Shown here piece by piece: positions 6,957 to 14,305 of a DNA stretch of 37,779 bases. The stretch is taken from the IMG/VR virus record IMGVR_UViG_3300031758_000217, positions 1 through 37,779 of that record. One strand, 5' to 3'. The notes under the pieces are model-generated. The model did not search any database. It was given only the letters and a program-made list of their open reading frames with translations, and was not told the origin of the DNA. Numbering within the stretch: position 1 is the stretch's first letter; each line of letters opens with the position of its first letter. A program made the position numbers and the translations under genes. Origin of the DNA: a virus.

Positions 6957-8573
6957 ATGAGTTCATTTAAAAAAGTCGCTTTAGTTATGGCTGCAGCCGT
7001 GGCAAGCACATTTTTGGTTGCAATTCCGCAGGCTTCTGCAGCAGTAAGTGGTGGATACGAATTATCATCAACTCTTGCTAATGGTGCCCGTGGTGTAACC
7101 GTTCTATCTTCTGATGCTGACAAGGCTGAGGCTGGAGTTAATTCTACTATTGCATTAACAACATCTGATACACTTGCTTCAACAGCAGATGATTATGTTT
7201 CGCTAGAAATTGCTGGACCAGCTATTTTTGGTGCTTATACAGCAGCAAGTAGCAATGCAGCAACACTAGCACTTACCAATTTAGGTAAGACGTTTACATT
7301 TACAGCAGCAACATCAACTGCAGTAAATCTTCCTTCACCAGTATTGGTTAACGTTACTGGAGCAGGCACAGTTACAATTACACAAAAGAAAAAGGTTGGA
7401 TCAGCCGTTTCTGTAATTGATATTAAAACAATTTATGCAGGAACAACTGCAAAGACAGATATCCTATCTGTATCAGACTCACTAGGTCGTGTCCAGGATA
7501 CATCTACACAGGGAACACTAGCATCATCAGCCGATGTTGCTGGATCAACAACTGTTGTAAATGATGGAACAGCATATGTGAATGTTTTGGCACGAGATGG
7601 ATGGGCACAGACTATGGCAACAAACGGCGTATTGCAAGCAAATGCAAGCAATGGCGCAATTGTTGCATGGGATGCATCACCATCAGTTCAGGCATCATTT
7701 GCCGCTAAAACAGGTACTGGTGGAGTTCTTTATGTTAAGCAGGGAACTGTTAATGAGAATAAGCCAGTAACAACAACTATTACAGTTTCATACAACAACA
7801 CAGTATTCGTCACAAAGACAGTGACATTTACTGGTCGTGCAGAGACTATTGCTGTATCTGGCGTAGACATCGCACAGTCAAATGGAACACGTACAGGAAC
7901 ATATGACTTTGTAGTTAAGGATGCTGCTGGTAATCAATTAGCTGGAGTTACTCCAACTGCTGATACAACAAAGTATACTTCTCAAGTTACAGCTGTTTCT
8001 GTAGCGGGAGCTTCTTCTGCAACAGCAGTACAAACTGGTGGTTGGACATGTGCTTCAACATCAGGATCTGCAACAGTACGTCTACAATTTACACGTACAG
8101 ATGCTACAACAATTTATTCAAATGATTTTGTAGCAGCATGTGCTGGTGGAGCAAACAAGTACACAGCAACACTAGACAAGGCCTCATATAAGGCAGGCGA
8201 AATTGCAACACTAACAATCTCAGCAACAGATGTAAATGGTGCTAAGGTTTATGGTGGGGCAACACTAGGTGCTGGAGTTGCAATCTCAGGTGGTCAACTA
8301 ACACCAATTACTGCACCTTCATCAGGTGACACATTTGATACTGCTGGAACAAGAGTAATTAAGTTCACAGTAGGAAACACATCTGGATCATTTAACATGA
8401 TCGTAGATCTTCCAGCATATGTAGCAACTGATTCTGCAAAGACAGTAGCATATACAATTGCTGACTCAGGCGCAGTATCTAATGCTGAAGTCCTAAAAGC
8501 AATCGTGGCCCTTATTGCTCAAATCAATAAGCAAATCGCTGCTTTGCAAAAGTTGCTTCTAGCAAAGAAGTAA
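6957..8573 (+). CDS. Large secreted surface-layer-like protein
   Basis: 538 aa with a clear Sec signal peptide (MSSFKK, hydrophobic core, cleavage near QASA-AVSGG). The mature chain is rich in Thr, Ser, Ala and Val in Ig-like beta repeats, without catalytic motifs. The last ~30 residues form a hydrophobic-basic helix, AIVALIAQINKQIAALQKLL, typical of surface-anchoring tails I associate with aquatic actinobacterial surface proteins (recollection, not checked). Base composition is richer in GC than its neighbours, suggesting acquisition from a host gene. It could coat or modify the infected cell surface, for example to block superinfection. An alternative is a virion decoration protein, but the signal peptide argues against it. 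Strong terminator follows. Confidence 0.72.
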   Translation: MSSFKKVALVMAAAVASTFLVAIPQASAAVSGGYELSSTLANGARGVTVLSSDADKAEAGVNSTIALTTSDTLASTADDYVSLEIAGPAIFGAYTAASSNAATLALTNLGKTFTFTAATSTAVNLPSPVLVNVTGAGTVTITQKKKVGSAVSVIDIKTIYAGTTAKTDILSVSDSLGRVQDTSTQGTLASSADVAGSTTVVNDGTAYVNVLARDGWAQTMATNGVLQANASNGAIVAWDASPSVQASFAAKTGTGGVLYVKQGTVNENKPVTTTITVSYNNTVFVTKTVTFTGRAETIAVSGVDIAQSNGTRTGTYDFVVKDAAGNQLAGVTPTADTTKYTSQVTAVSVAGASSATAVQTGGWTCASTSGSATVRLQFTRTDATTIYSNDFVAACAGGANKYTATLDKASYKAGEIATLTISATDVNGAKVYGGATLGAGVAISGGQLTPITAPSSGDTFDTAGTRVIKFTVGNTSGSFNMIVDLPAYVATDSAKTVAYTIADSGAVSNAEVLKAIVALIAQINKQIAALQKLLLAKK

Positions 8574-8581
8574 TTTATTAA

Positions 8582-8615
8582 ATTAATGGGGCAAGGGAGA
8601 CCTTGCCCCATTAAT
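8582..8615 (+). terminator. 15-bp perfect terminator hairpin
   Basis: ATTAATGGGGCAAGG-GAGA-CCTTGCCCCATTAAT, a perfect 15-bp stem with a purine tetraloop, 8 bases after the stop of the secreted protein. It is flanked by A/T runs, so it may work in both directions. The -35 of the next promoter lies in its 3' arm. Confidence 0.85.
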
Positions 8616-8631
8616 AATAAAATGCTAGAAT
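8603..8631 (+). promoter_or_regulatory. Promoter overlapping terminator, leaderless GTG gene
   Basis: TTGCCC (8603-8608), 17-bp spacer, TAGAAT (8626-8631); the GTG at 8638 is 7 bases past the -10 box. The weak -35 is part of the terminator stem. Confidence 0.55.
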
Positions 8632-8637
8632 AATACA

Positions 8638-8763
8638 GTGGAAGATTATATTGAAAATAAAGTTCGGCAGGAAATTATAAAAGAGCTGTCAAACCTTGAG
8701 CTACCATACGAGTGGAAGCCCAGCGAAGTAATTCGCTTCATAATTAGAAAGATAGAAAAATAA
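8638..8763 (+). CDS. Small helical protein, 41 aa
   Basis: GTG start set by the leaderless promoter. A charged amphipathic peptide (EDYIENKVRQEIIKELSNLE, VIRFIIRKIEK). It lies directly before the H1-like gene, from which it is separated by 2 bases. Function unknown. Confidence 0.55.
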   Translation: MEDYIENKVRQEIIKELSNLELPYEWKPSEVIRFIIRKIEK

Positions 8764-8765
8764 CA

Positions 8766-8978
8766 ATGTTAAAGACAATCAAATCTTGGTTATTCCCAGA
8801 AGTTAAAGTGGAATGGCCTATTCAGGAAAAGGTAGTAGTTGTAAAGAAGGCTGCAGCTAAAAAGAAGCCATCTGCTAAAAAGACAGTTGCTAAAAAGCCA
8901 GCTGCCAAAAAAACAGTAAAGAAAACTACTAAAAAGAAGCCAGTAAAGACCGTAAAGAAGGCTTCTAAAAAGCGTTAA
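8766..8978 (+). CDS. Histone H1-like lysine-rich DNA-binding protein
   Basis: 70 aa. A short N-terminal segment (LKTIKSWLFPEVKVEWP) is followed by about 45 residues of Lys/Ala/Pro/Thr repeats (KKPAAKK, KKTVKK), like the C-terminal tails of histone H1 and of mycobacterial HupB. Such tails bind DNA electrostatically. Possible roles are condensation of phage DNA or displacement of host nucleoid proteins. TAATG overlap with the next gene. Confidence 0.75.
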   Translation: MLKTIKSWLFPEVKVEWPIQEKVVVVKKAAAKKKPSAKKTVAKKPAAKKTVKKTTKKKPVKTVKKASKKR

Positions 8979-9103
8979 TGATTTCAATAGAAGACAAATG
9001 CGAGATGCCAGACTGCACAAATAAGGCAGAAAAGCTTACATCCACAGAGTCAAAGATAATTCAAATCTGTGGGGATTGCTATCAGGCTAAGTACAAGTCA
9101 TAA
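8978..9103 (+). CDS. Zinc-finger peptide, 41 aa
   Basis: Starts within the TAATG overlap of the H1-like gene. Cys8 and Cys13 (CEMPDC) with Cys31 and Cys34 (CGDC) make a four-cysteine zinc site. Co-transcribed with the H1-like protein; function unknown. Confidence 0.6.
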   Translation: MISIEDKCEMPDCTNKAEKLTSTESKIIQICGDCYQAKYKS

Positions 9104-9115
9104 GCTCAAAAATGC

Positions 9116-9171
9116 TATAATAAAGGGATAGATGGCTTTCTAGACCCATCTAAATACAACCTATAGGAGAT
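9116..9171 (+). promoter_or_regulatory. -10 box, leader hairpin and RBS
   Basis: TATAAT at 9116-9121 without a good -35, then a hairpin TAGATGG/CCATCTA (about 9129-9151) and AGGAGAT (9165-9171) before the ATG at 9178. Confidence 0.45.
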
Positions 9172-9177
9172 ATAAAA

Positions 9178-9336
9178 ATGTCAGATGGAAAAAATTTAAC
9201 AGGCTTTAATGAAGTAAAGCCAGCAGGATCTTCACCATGGCCAACAGAGTCATACACAGAGGCTCCAGCAGCAGCTTTCCCAGCATCAGATAAGTCATCA
9301 CAAGATGGCGCAGGTCTTGGAAATAGCGGTAAGTAA
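9178..9336 (+). CDS. Small Pro/Ala/Ser-rich protein, 52 aa
   Basis: Strong ribosome-binding site. Low-complexity and likely disordered (PAGSSPWPTESYTEAPAAAFPAS). Similar short proteins occur beside structural genes in actinophages, but no function is known. Followed two bases later by the next start. Confidence 0.6.
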   Translation: MSDGKNLTGFNEVKPAGSSPWPTESYTEAPAAAFPASDKSSQDGAGLGNSGK

Positions 9337-9338
9337 TA

Positions 9339-9488
9339 ATGTGCGTTGAATGTGGATGTCAATCAGTAGGTAGTGAAACAGGAATTGTTTCTGCACCTAT
9401 GTTAGATGTTACAAGAGATGGTGAAGCAGGTTTAACACTAAACATGACTTCAACACCTGAGCAGACAAGACGATTTATCAATGAGTGA
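9339..9488 (+). CDS. Small cysteine-containing protein, 49 aa
   Basis: Begins MCVECGCQS, with three N-terminal cysteines that could bind a metal, then a short beta/helix region. It overlaps the next start by 8 bases. Unknown function. Confidence 0.55.
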   Translation: MCVECGCQSVGSETGIVSAPMLDVTRDGEAGLTLNMTSTPEQTRRFINE

Positions 9489-9687
9489 AAATGGTACTGG
9501 AATGCAGACTCCACCAAACAATGAGCCTGCAGGTGCTGTAACTTCTCAGGAGGTAGGAAGAAAAAAACCTAGTCAAGGTAAGTTTAATTCAGGTTTGAGA
9601 CCACCTACTAAAATCGATAGAAATAAACACGGCATTAGAAGAGAAACAACAATTGGGCCTAAGAAAACTAGACCTAAGAAAGTTTAA
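9481..9687 (+). CDS. Basic disordered protein, 68 aa
   Basis: Rich in Pro, Lys, Arg and Gly (RKKPSQGKFNSGLRPP, GPKKTRPKKV). Probably disordered and nucleic-acid binding or virion-associated. Ends its operon: an intrinsic terminator follows. Confidence 0.6.
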   Translation: MSENGTGMQTPPNNEPAGAVTSQEVGRKKPSQGKFNSGLRPPTKIDRNKHGIRRETTIGPKKTRPKKV

Positions 9688-9705
9688 TTAAATATTAAAC
9701 TAGAT

Positions 9706-9731
9706 AACCCCCAAATTTATGGGGGTTTTCT
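9706..9731 (+). terminator. Intrinsic terminator
   Basis: AACCCCC (9706-9712), loop AAATTTAT, GGGGGTT (9721-9727), then a T-rich tail TTCTATT. A standard factor-independent terminator immediately upstream of the next promoter. Confidence 0.88.
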
Positions 9732-9732
9732 A

Positions 9733-9761
9733 TTGACGAAACTATTTATAAATACTATAAT
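9733..9761 (+). promoter_or_regulatory. Sigma-A promoter for second Ntn-hydrolase operon
   Basis: TTGACG (9733-9738), 17-bp spacer, TATAAT (9756-9761). Unlike the leaderless cases, an ~18-base leader follows with ATAGGA (9773-9778) before the TTG start at 9786. Confidence 0.8.
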
Positions 9762-9785
9762 AGTAGTAAGAGATAGGAATATAAT

Positions 9786-10319
9786 TTGACAACCATTGTG
9801 GGAATTCAAGGTGACGGTTGGACTGTCATGGCTGCAGATAGCCAAATTACAGATGAGAACTCTAAGATAATTAGTCCAGATACCCCAAAAATAATTAAGA
9901 TTAAAGACATCCTAATTGGTTTACGTGGAGACGCAAGGCCTGGAGATATTATTGCATATAACTGGGTTCCGCCAAAAATTGTTGGAGATCCACAAAAATG
10001 GGTTGTAGCCAAAATGATTCCTTCTATGATAGAGGCATTTGATAAGTTTGGATATGACTGGAAAGATAAAGAGTCTGAATTTAACTTTTTAGTTTCTGTA
10101 AAGTCACAACTGTTTGACATTGGTTCCGATATGTCAATAAGCAGATCTCAGTACAATATGTATGCAGCTGGGAGTGGTAAAGATTTAGCTTTAGGTTATA
10201 TGGCTGGACAGCCTTGGGATAGTATAGAAGAGGCAGAACAAGTTGTAATAGAGGCAATAGCAACAGCATCTATATTTGATATACATACAAGTGAACCGAT
10301 ACAAGTTGAAATAGGATGA
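9786..10319 (+). CDS. Proteasome/HslV-like Ntn hydrolase, copy 2
   Basis: 177 aa from TTG 9786, chosen because MTTIVG exposes an N-terminal Thr after Met removal, and a ribosome-binding site precedes it. Counting from Thr1: Thr1-Thr2 as in HslV, Asp17 in AADSQIT, Lys34 in DTPKIIK, and an AAGSGKDLALG turn like the proteasome GSG. The catalytic residues look intact. It is a divergent paralogue of 3702-4271 (shared YNWxPP segment, G(A/S)GxxLALG). Two such subunits could form a mixed ring or have different substrates (inference). ATGA overlap with the next gene. Confidence 0.78.
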   Translation: MTTIVGIQGDGWTVMAADSQITDENSKIISPDTPKIIKIKDILIGLRGDARPGDIIAYNWVPPKIVGDPQKWVVAKMIPSMIEAFDKFGYDWKDKESEFNFLVSVKSQLFDIGSDMSISRSQYNMYAAGSGKDLALGYMAGQPWDSIEEAEQVVIEAIATASIFDIHTSEPIQVEIG

Positions 10320-10489
10320 GAAAGTTATTAGATGGATCGGAAGTTGAAGAGTTTCAGTTTCCAGTAAAGTTAGAAATTAAAACTAAAGCTCCAGGTAAAT
10401 GGAAGCTTATAGATTTAGAAACTGGTCAAGAGTACATGGGCTCTAACGTAGTTACTAAATATGGAAAATGGATAAGGATGGACAAGTAA
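10316..10489 (+). CDS. Hypothetical protein, 57 aa
   Basis: Starts in the ATGA overlap with the Ntn hydrolase. Beta-rich small protein (FQFPVKLEIKTKAPGKWKLIDLETGQEYMG) resembling an SH3-like barrel. Unknown function; TAATG overlap with the next gene. Confidence 0.6.
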   Translation: MRKLLDGSEVEEFQFPVKLEIKTKAPGKWKLIDLETGQEYMGSNVVTKYGKWIRMDK

Positions 10490-10629
10490 TGGGAAAAAAT
10501 GGTCCTAAACCAAAAGTACCTATGAACACAACTATAATAAGAGATGGTCGTATAGTAAGAATTAGAAAAGATGGAACCGTAAAAGCCGATCTTGGCCCTT
10601 ACACTCAAAAGCCACAGAAGAGTAAATAA
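10489..10629 (+). CDS. Small basic protein, 46 aa
   Basis: TAATG-coupled on both sides. Basic, with IIRDGRIVRIRKDGTVKADLG forming a likely beta hairpin. Unknown function. Confidence 0.55.
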   Translation: MGKNGPKPKVPMNTTIIRDGRIVRIRKDGTVKADLGPYTQKPQKSK

Positions 10630-10925
10630 TGATTAAGCCAATTGGCGCAATGCTTTTAGTTAAAGAAAATCAAGTTACAGATAGGAAGACGAGTAGCGGT
10701 TTAGTAATTTCTGCTGCTTTTGCGGATGCTGGACCTAAAAATGGAATTGTAATAGACATGGGTCCAGGAGAAGTTAATTACAAAGGAGATTTAATTCCCG
10801 TATCTCAAATAAAAGTTAATGATATTGTTTATTATCAAGATCACACTGGTACTGAAATTGAAGATGATGATGGTACAAAGTATTTATTAATAAATTCTAA
10901 AAGTATTATAGGTTTAAAAATATGA
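10629..10925 (+). CDS. GroES-like co-chaperonin
   Basis: 98 aa, the normal GroES length. IKPIGAMLLVKE at the start, the mobile loop region RKTSSGLVISA, the GIVIDMGPGE strand, VNDIVYYQDHTGTEI and the last strand IIGLKI all line up with GroES (Cpn10). It would cap host GroEL and tune it to phage proteins, as gp31 does in T4. The mobile-loop hydrophobic tripeptide is Leu-Val-Ile, similar to the Ile-Val-Leu of E. coli GroES. TAATG and ATGA couplings on both sides. Confidence 0.88.
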   Translation: MIKPIGAMLLVKENQVTDRKTSSGLVISAAFADAGPKNGIVIDMGPGEVNYKGDLIPVSQIKVNDIVYYQDHTGTEIEDDDGTKYLLINSKSIIGLKI

Positions 10926-11638
10926 AGTCAAAAAAAATAATATTTAAGGCTATCAGTAAAAGAGATAAGTCTATTAAAGTTTACCCAGAGCCAAGCGTCA
11001 TGCATTTGCCAGAATGGTTTAGAGAAACAAAGCCTTTTTCAAATGGTCATTCAAACTTTTTGAGAGCAGTTAAAGATAAAGAAAATAAATTTGAAGCAAC
11101 GATGAAATTGTGTGTGCCATTTACAGACACTATGACTTCTGGATACACATTTTTATTGCCAGCAACAATATTTGTACAGCAAACTGAAGGAGGGCCTAAA
11201 ATTACATGGCACGTACCATTTGAAATTTTAGATAGTCCTAAAAATGAAACCCTAGGATCATATCCTGTACCAATAGAATACCTGCCTATTCTTTTTAGAT
11301 GGAACAGTTTATCGAAAATTATTACTCCAAAAGGTTACAGCTTGTTAGTAACACACCCAAGCCATAGACACGACCTTCCATTTCATACGTTAACTGGTTT
11401 TGTTGACACAGACCAACATCCAAATGCAATTATTTTTCCATTTTTATTGAGAAAAGGTTTTGAAGGTTTTATAGAAGAAGGAACTCCAATTGCACAAGTA
11501 TTTCCAGTAAAAAGAGAAAATTGGAAATCTGAGCAACAGGAGTACACTGATGATGAGGAATTTCATGTTGAAAGAGTAAAATCATCATTCCTAAGAACTT
11601 ATAAGAAAAAATATTGGACAAGAAAAAGATATCAATGA
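10922..11638 (+). CDS. DUF6065-like protein, copy 1
   Basis: 238 aa. Resembles the DUF6065-type family of small-molecule or surface-related proteins of unknown function. Motifs shared with the next gene are CVPFTDTMTSGY, TPKGYSLLVTHPSHRHDLPF, a VDTDQHPN strand and EEGTPIAQVFPVKR. The spacing suggests a cupin-like beta fold; His residues in HPSHRHD could bind a metal. No signal peptide. ATGA coupling to GroES upstream and to its paralogue downstream. The assignment to DUF6065 is tentative. Confidence 0.65.
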   Translation: MKSKKIIFKAISKRDKSIKVYPEPSVMHLPEWFRETKPFSNGHSNFLRAVKDKENKFEATMKLCVPFTDTMTSGYTFLLPATIFVQQTEGGPKITWHVPFEILDSPKNETLGSYPVPIEYLPILFRWNSLSKIITPKGYSLLVTHPSHRHDLPFHTLTGFVDTDQHPNAIIFPFLLRKGFEGFIEEGTPIAQVFPVKRENWKSEQQEYTDDEEFHVERVKSSFLRTYKKKYWTRKRYQ

Positions 11639-12342
11639 ATAATAAAATTAAATTTACTAATAAACTTAGCATACAAATAGATGAAAAATATTATCCTAAG
11701 CCAGCTATAAAAGAAATTCCAAAATGGTATAAAGATGCTCCAGGAAACAGAGAAGACTTGGTAGAAGTTGAAAATTATGCTCATCCAATAACTGGAACAA
11801 TTAAACAGTGTATTCCAGTTATGGACTCAATTACATCTGGATATATAATTTTTAGCCCAGTAGATTTAATAATAACTCAAATTAAAGGAGAACCATATTA
11901 TGAATGGTATGGCCCTAATAATAATTTTATAGAGTGGCATCCAAAAGAACAAGGGGCAGGACATCCTGAAGCTAATACTAATTTTATACCTAAATGGATT
12001 AACCCATGGTCAATTAAAACTCCTAAAGGATACTCATGCTTATTTATTCATCCATCACATAGAGACGATCTTCCTTTTAAAAGTATGACAGCTATTGTAG
12101 ACACAGATAAACATATTTCTCCAGTAAATTTTGTTTTTACTTTAAAAGATCCAAAATTTGAAGGATTAATACCAGCTGGAACCCCAATAATTCAAGTTTA
12201 TCCTTTTAAAAGAGATAGTTGGAAAATGGAAATCGGAAATTTAGAAGACAAAGAAGAGTCAGCTAGATTTGAATGGCGTGTTGCCAAACATTCTAGCTTG
12301 AGATATAAACATAATAGCTGGACACGAAAAGATTATGCTTAA
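11635..12342 (+). CDS. DUF6065-like protein, copy 2
   Basis: 235 aa. ATG 11635 overlaps the previous stop (ATGA); an in-frame TTG at 11614 is less likely. It shares with copy 1 CIPVMDSITSGY, TPKGYSCLFIHPSHRDDLPF, IVDTDKH and AGTPIIQVYPFKRDSW, so the pair arose by tandem duplication. The third His of the first copy's HPSHRHD is Asp here. Function unknown. Confidence 0.65.
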   Translation: MNNKIKFTNKLSIQIDEKYYPKPAIKEIPKWYKDAPGNREDLVEVENYAHPITGTIKQCIPVMDSITSGYIIFSPVDLIITQIKGEPYYEWYGPNNNFIEWHPKEQGAGHPEANTNFIPKWINPWSIKTPKGYSCLFIHPSHRDDLPFKSMTAIVDTDKHISPVNFVFTLKDPKFEGLIPAGTPIIQVYPFKRDSWKMEIGNLEDKEESARFEWRVAKHSSLRYKHNSWTRKDYA

Positions 12343-12466
12343 TAGATTGAAGTGTATGTATAAAGGTCATAGCCTAAAACAGGCTGGCACATGTCCGTAT
12401 ACAGGATCAACATATGATTTCTGCGAAAGATGTGATTATATGATACCAAGAGAAATGGCAGAGTAA
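12335..12466 (+). CDS. Zinc-finger peptide, 43 aa
   Basis: Overlaps the end of the DUF6065-like gene by 8 bases. Cys7 and His12 (CMYKGH), Cys20 and CERC at 30-33 would form a zinc finger. TAATG coupling to the next gene. Function unknown. Confidence 0.6.
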   Translation: MLNRLKCMYKGHSLKQAGTCPYTGSTYDFCERCDYMIPREMAE

Positions 12467-12918
12467 TGAAAAAAACAATAACTATAATAGTTTCTGTTGT
12501 CTTAGCAATGGGTGTTTTTACAGCCATAAATAAATCAGACGATGGATGTGCTACTGTTTATGTAGACTATGGTAAATTAAATAACGGATTAAAAGAAACA
12601 AAATGTATTGATATATATGGAAGTACAGACGCTCTGTCGCTTTTGAGAAAAGCTAACTATATAATAGAGGGTACCAGAGAGTATGGTGAGGCTGTAGTCT
12701 GTAGAGTTAATGGGTTTCCAGACAAGTCTGTTGAAAGTTGTGACGTTATGCCACCAGCAAAGGCATACTGGGCGGTCATAATAAAGAAAAATCAAACTGT
12801 TCCACTTATCCCTAATGAATGGGGATGGGCACAAAAAGGGATTAACGAAACTTATCTATCTTCAGGAGACAAGATAGGGTTAGTATTTTCCACAGACGAG
12901 GAAGTAAGATGGCCTTAA
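12466..12918 (+). CDS. Secreted/lipid-free DUF4430-like protein
   Basis: 150 aa with an N-terminal signal or anchor helix (KKTITIIVSVVLAMGVFTA). The mature part, with CRVNGFP..CDVMPPAKAYWAVIIKKN and a final YLSSGDKIGLVFS strand, resembles the DUF4430 domain, which is related to the C-terminal domain of transcobalamin/intrinsic factor. Two genes downstream is a cobalamin adenosyltransferase, so a role in B12 capture at the cell surface is a tempting but unproven idea. The DUF4430 call itself is moderate. Confidence 0.5.
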   Translation: MKKTITIIVSVVLAMGVFTAINKSDDGCATVYVDYGKLNNGLKETKCIDIYGSTDALSLLRKANYIIEGTREYGEAVVCRVNGFPDKSVESCDVMPPAKAYWAVIIKKNQTVPLIPNEWGWAQKGINETYLSSGDKIGLVFSTDEEVRWP

Positions 12919-13055
12919 GATTATTAGAACAAGAAGTTAAAACAAAAAATAAAATATCTGCTGATATTGTTTTTCAATTAGCTTTAACTTTATTTACTTT
13001 ATATGTAGCCAATAAAATTAGCATAGATGTGTGGCGATCTATTAGGGGTCACTAA
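12909..13055 (+). CDS. Small membrane protein, 48 aa
   Basis: Overlaps the DUF4430-like gene and couples by TAATG to the adenosyltransferase. One hydrophobic helix (IVFQLALTLFTLYVA) with a basic C-terminus. Unknown function; placed between a secreted protein and a B12 enzyme. Confidence 0.6.
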   Translation: MALRLLEQEVKTKNKISADIVFQLALTLFTLYVANKISIDVWRSIRGH

Positions 13056-13597
13056 TGGTCCACTTAACTCGTATTTATACTAAAACAGGTGACGACGGAA
13101 CCACAGGAATTGCCAATAATGAGAGAGTCTATAAGATATCTCCATTAATAGAGGCTATAGGTGCAGTAGATGAGGCCAATTCTGCTATTGGAATGTCTGT
13201 TGAATACTACAATGACATTATCGAAAGAATACAGAACGACCTATTTGATCTAGGGGCAGAGCTTGCTGGATCTGATAAATTCAAAATAACAGATGACAGA
13301 ATAGAATATCTGGAGAAGGTAATTGACGATTACAATGAATTTCTAGAGCCACTACGGTCATTTGTCTTACCTACTGGATCTCTACATAATGCTAGAACCG
13401 TAGTTAGAAGGGCAGAAAGAGCTGTCTGGATGGCAATTGCAATTCATAATGAAAATGATGTTCAAATAAGCAAGAACATCCCAAAGTATTTAAATAGACT
13501 GTCTGACTTATTATTTGTAATGGCCAGATACCACAATAAGGATAAAGAAAAATTGTGGGTTCAACGAAGGGAAGAAAATGATAGACAAGATAGTTAG
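13055..13597 (+). CDS. ATP:cob(I)alamin adenosyltransferase (PduO type)
   Basis: 180 aa. Converts cob(I)alamin and ATP to adenosylcobalamin. Visible family motifs: RIYTKTGDDGTTG (residues 6-18, ATP binding), AIGAVDEANSAIG, RTVVRRAERAVW (Arg114-Arg122 region, phosphate and adenosine contacts) and the C-terminal YLNRLSDLLFVMAR. The length is right for the PduO/Cob_adeno_trans family. It would supply the cofactor of the class II ribonucleotide reductase at 32492-34447. TAATG-coupled upstream, 20-base overlap downstream. Confidence 0.9.
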   Translation: MVHLTRIYTKTGDDGTTGIANNERVYKISPLIEAIGAVDEANSAIGMSVEYYNDIIERIQNDLFDLGAELAGSDKFKITDDRIEYLEKVIDDYNEFLEPLRSFVLPTGSLHNARTVVRRAERAVWMAIAIHNENDVQISKNIPKYLNRLSDLLFVMARYHNKDKEKLWVQRREENDRQDS

Positions 13598-13841
13598 TCT
13601 TATATTTAGATGGTCTGCTCTAAGAGAAGCCATATTTAATGAAGTTCGTTTCTATGATGCGTTAGACGCAGGCATTCAGGATGAAACTCCTGGGGCTAAA
13701 TTCTGGCAGGATCAGGACGGGTGGAGATGGTGGAAGTATGATGAAACCAGCAATAGATATATATTCAATGATGTACCAACACGGTCAGCATTTGAAACAA
13801 TAAATGAATTTGATTCGGAGGAAGAAAATGCTATTTCATAA
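13578..13841 (+). CDS. Hypothetical protein, 87 aa
   Basis: Preceded by AGGGAAG. The centre is Trp-rich (FWQDQDGWRWWKYDE), the C-terminus acidic. No family recognised. It overlaps both neighbours, so it belongs to the adenosyltransferase operon. Confidence 0.62.
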   Translation: MIDKIVSLIFRWSALREAIFNEVRFYDALDAGIQDETPGAKFWQDQDGWRWWKYDETSNRYIFNDVPTRSAFETINEFDSEEENAIS

Positions 13842-14244
13842 GCACCTATTAGTAAATGCCAAAGTAAATAACCCTATGAACACAGAAGAACAGGGTATAG
13901 AGTTTCTCAAGGATTTAGTAAACCAGATCGATATGAAGATCATTAAAGGTCCATTTGCCAGCTATGTAGACAAGGACGGAAACAAGGGTCTTACAGCTAT
14001 TGTAATGATAGAGACAAGCCATATAGCCTTCCATATCTGGGATGAAGTAGATCCAGGATTGGTACAATTCGATCTATACACATGTGGCCAATTAGATCTA
14101 GATAAGGTAATGTCGATATTTAAGAAATCATTTGATGTAGTTAAATTAGATTACATGTTATTTGATAGAGAGAATGGATTCGTAGAAGAAAGTTCTGGAC
14201 ATATTCCTAGTCAACTAGAATATACATTAGAAGAACTATGGTAA
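13828..14244 (+). CDS. S-adenosylmethionine decarboxylase-like protein
   Basis: 138 aa from ATG 13828, chosen because GGAGG (13817-13821) sits 6 bases upstream; an in-frame ATG at 13804 lacks this. The family signature is IETSHIAFHIWDE..FDLYTCG: Ser64 (pyruvoyl-forming), His65, His69 and Cys86 are placed as in SpeD. The residue before the self-cleaving Ser is Thr instead of the usual Glu, so autocatalytic processing may be altered. The active enzyme would decarboxylate AdoMet for polyamine synthesis, useful for packing DNA. Confidence 0.72.
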   Translation: MLFHKHLLVNAKVNNPMNTEEQGIEFLKDLVNQIDMKIIKGPFASYVDKDGNKGLTAIVMIETSHIAFHIWDEVDPGLVQFDLYTCGQLDLDKVMSIFKKSFDVVKLDYMLFDRENGFVEESSGHIPSQLEYTLEELW

Positions 14245-14305
14245 AGATATTAGCTAATATAGGTCCCAATTAGTGAAATCGAAAAGTGCGGCGGGAGAGA
14301 ACCCC

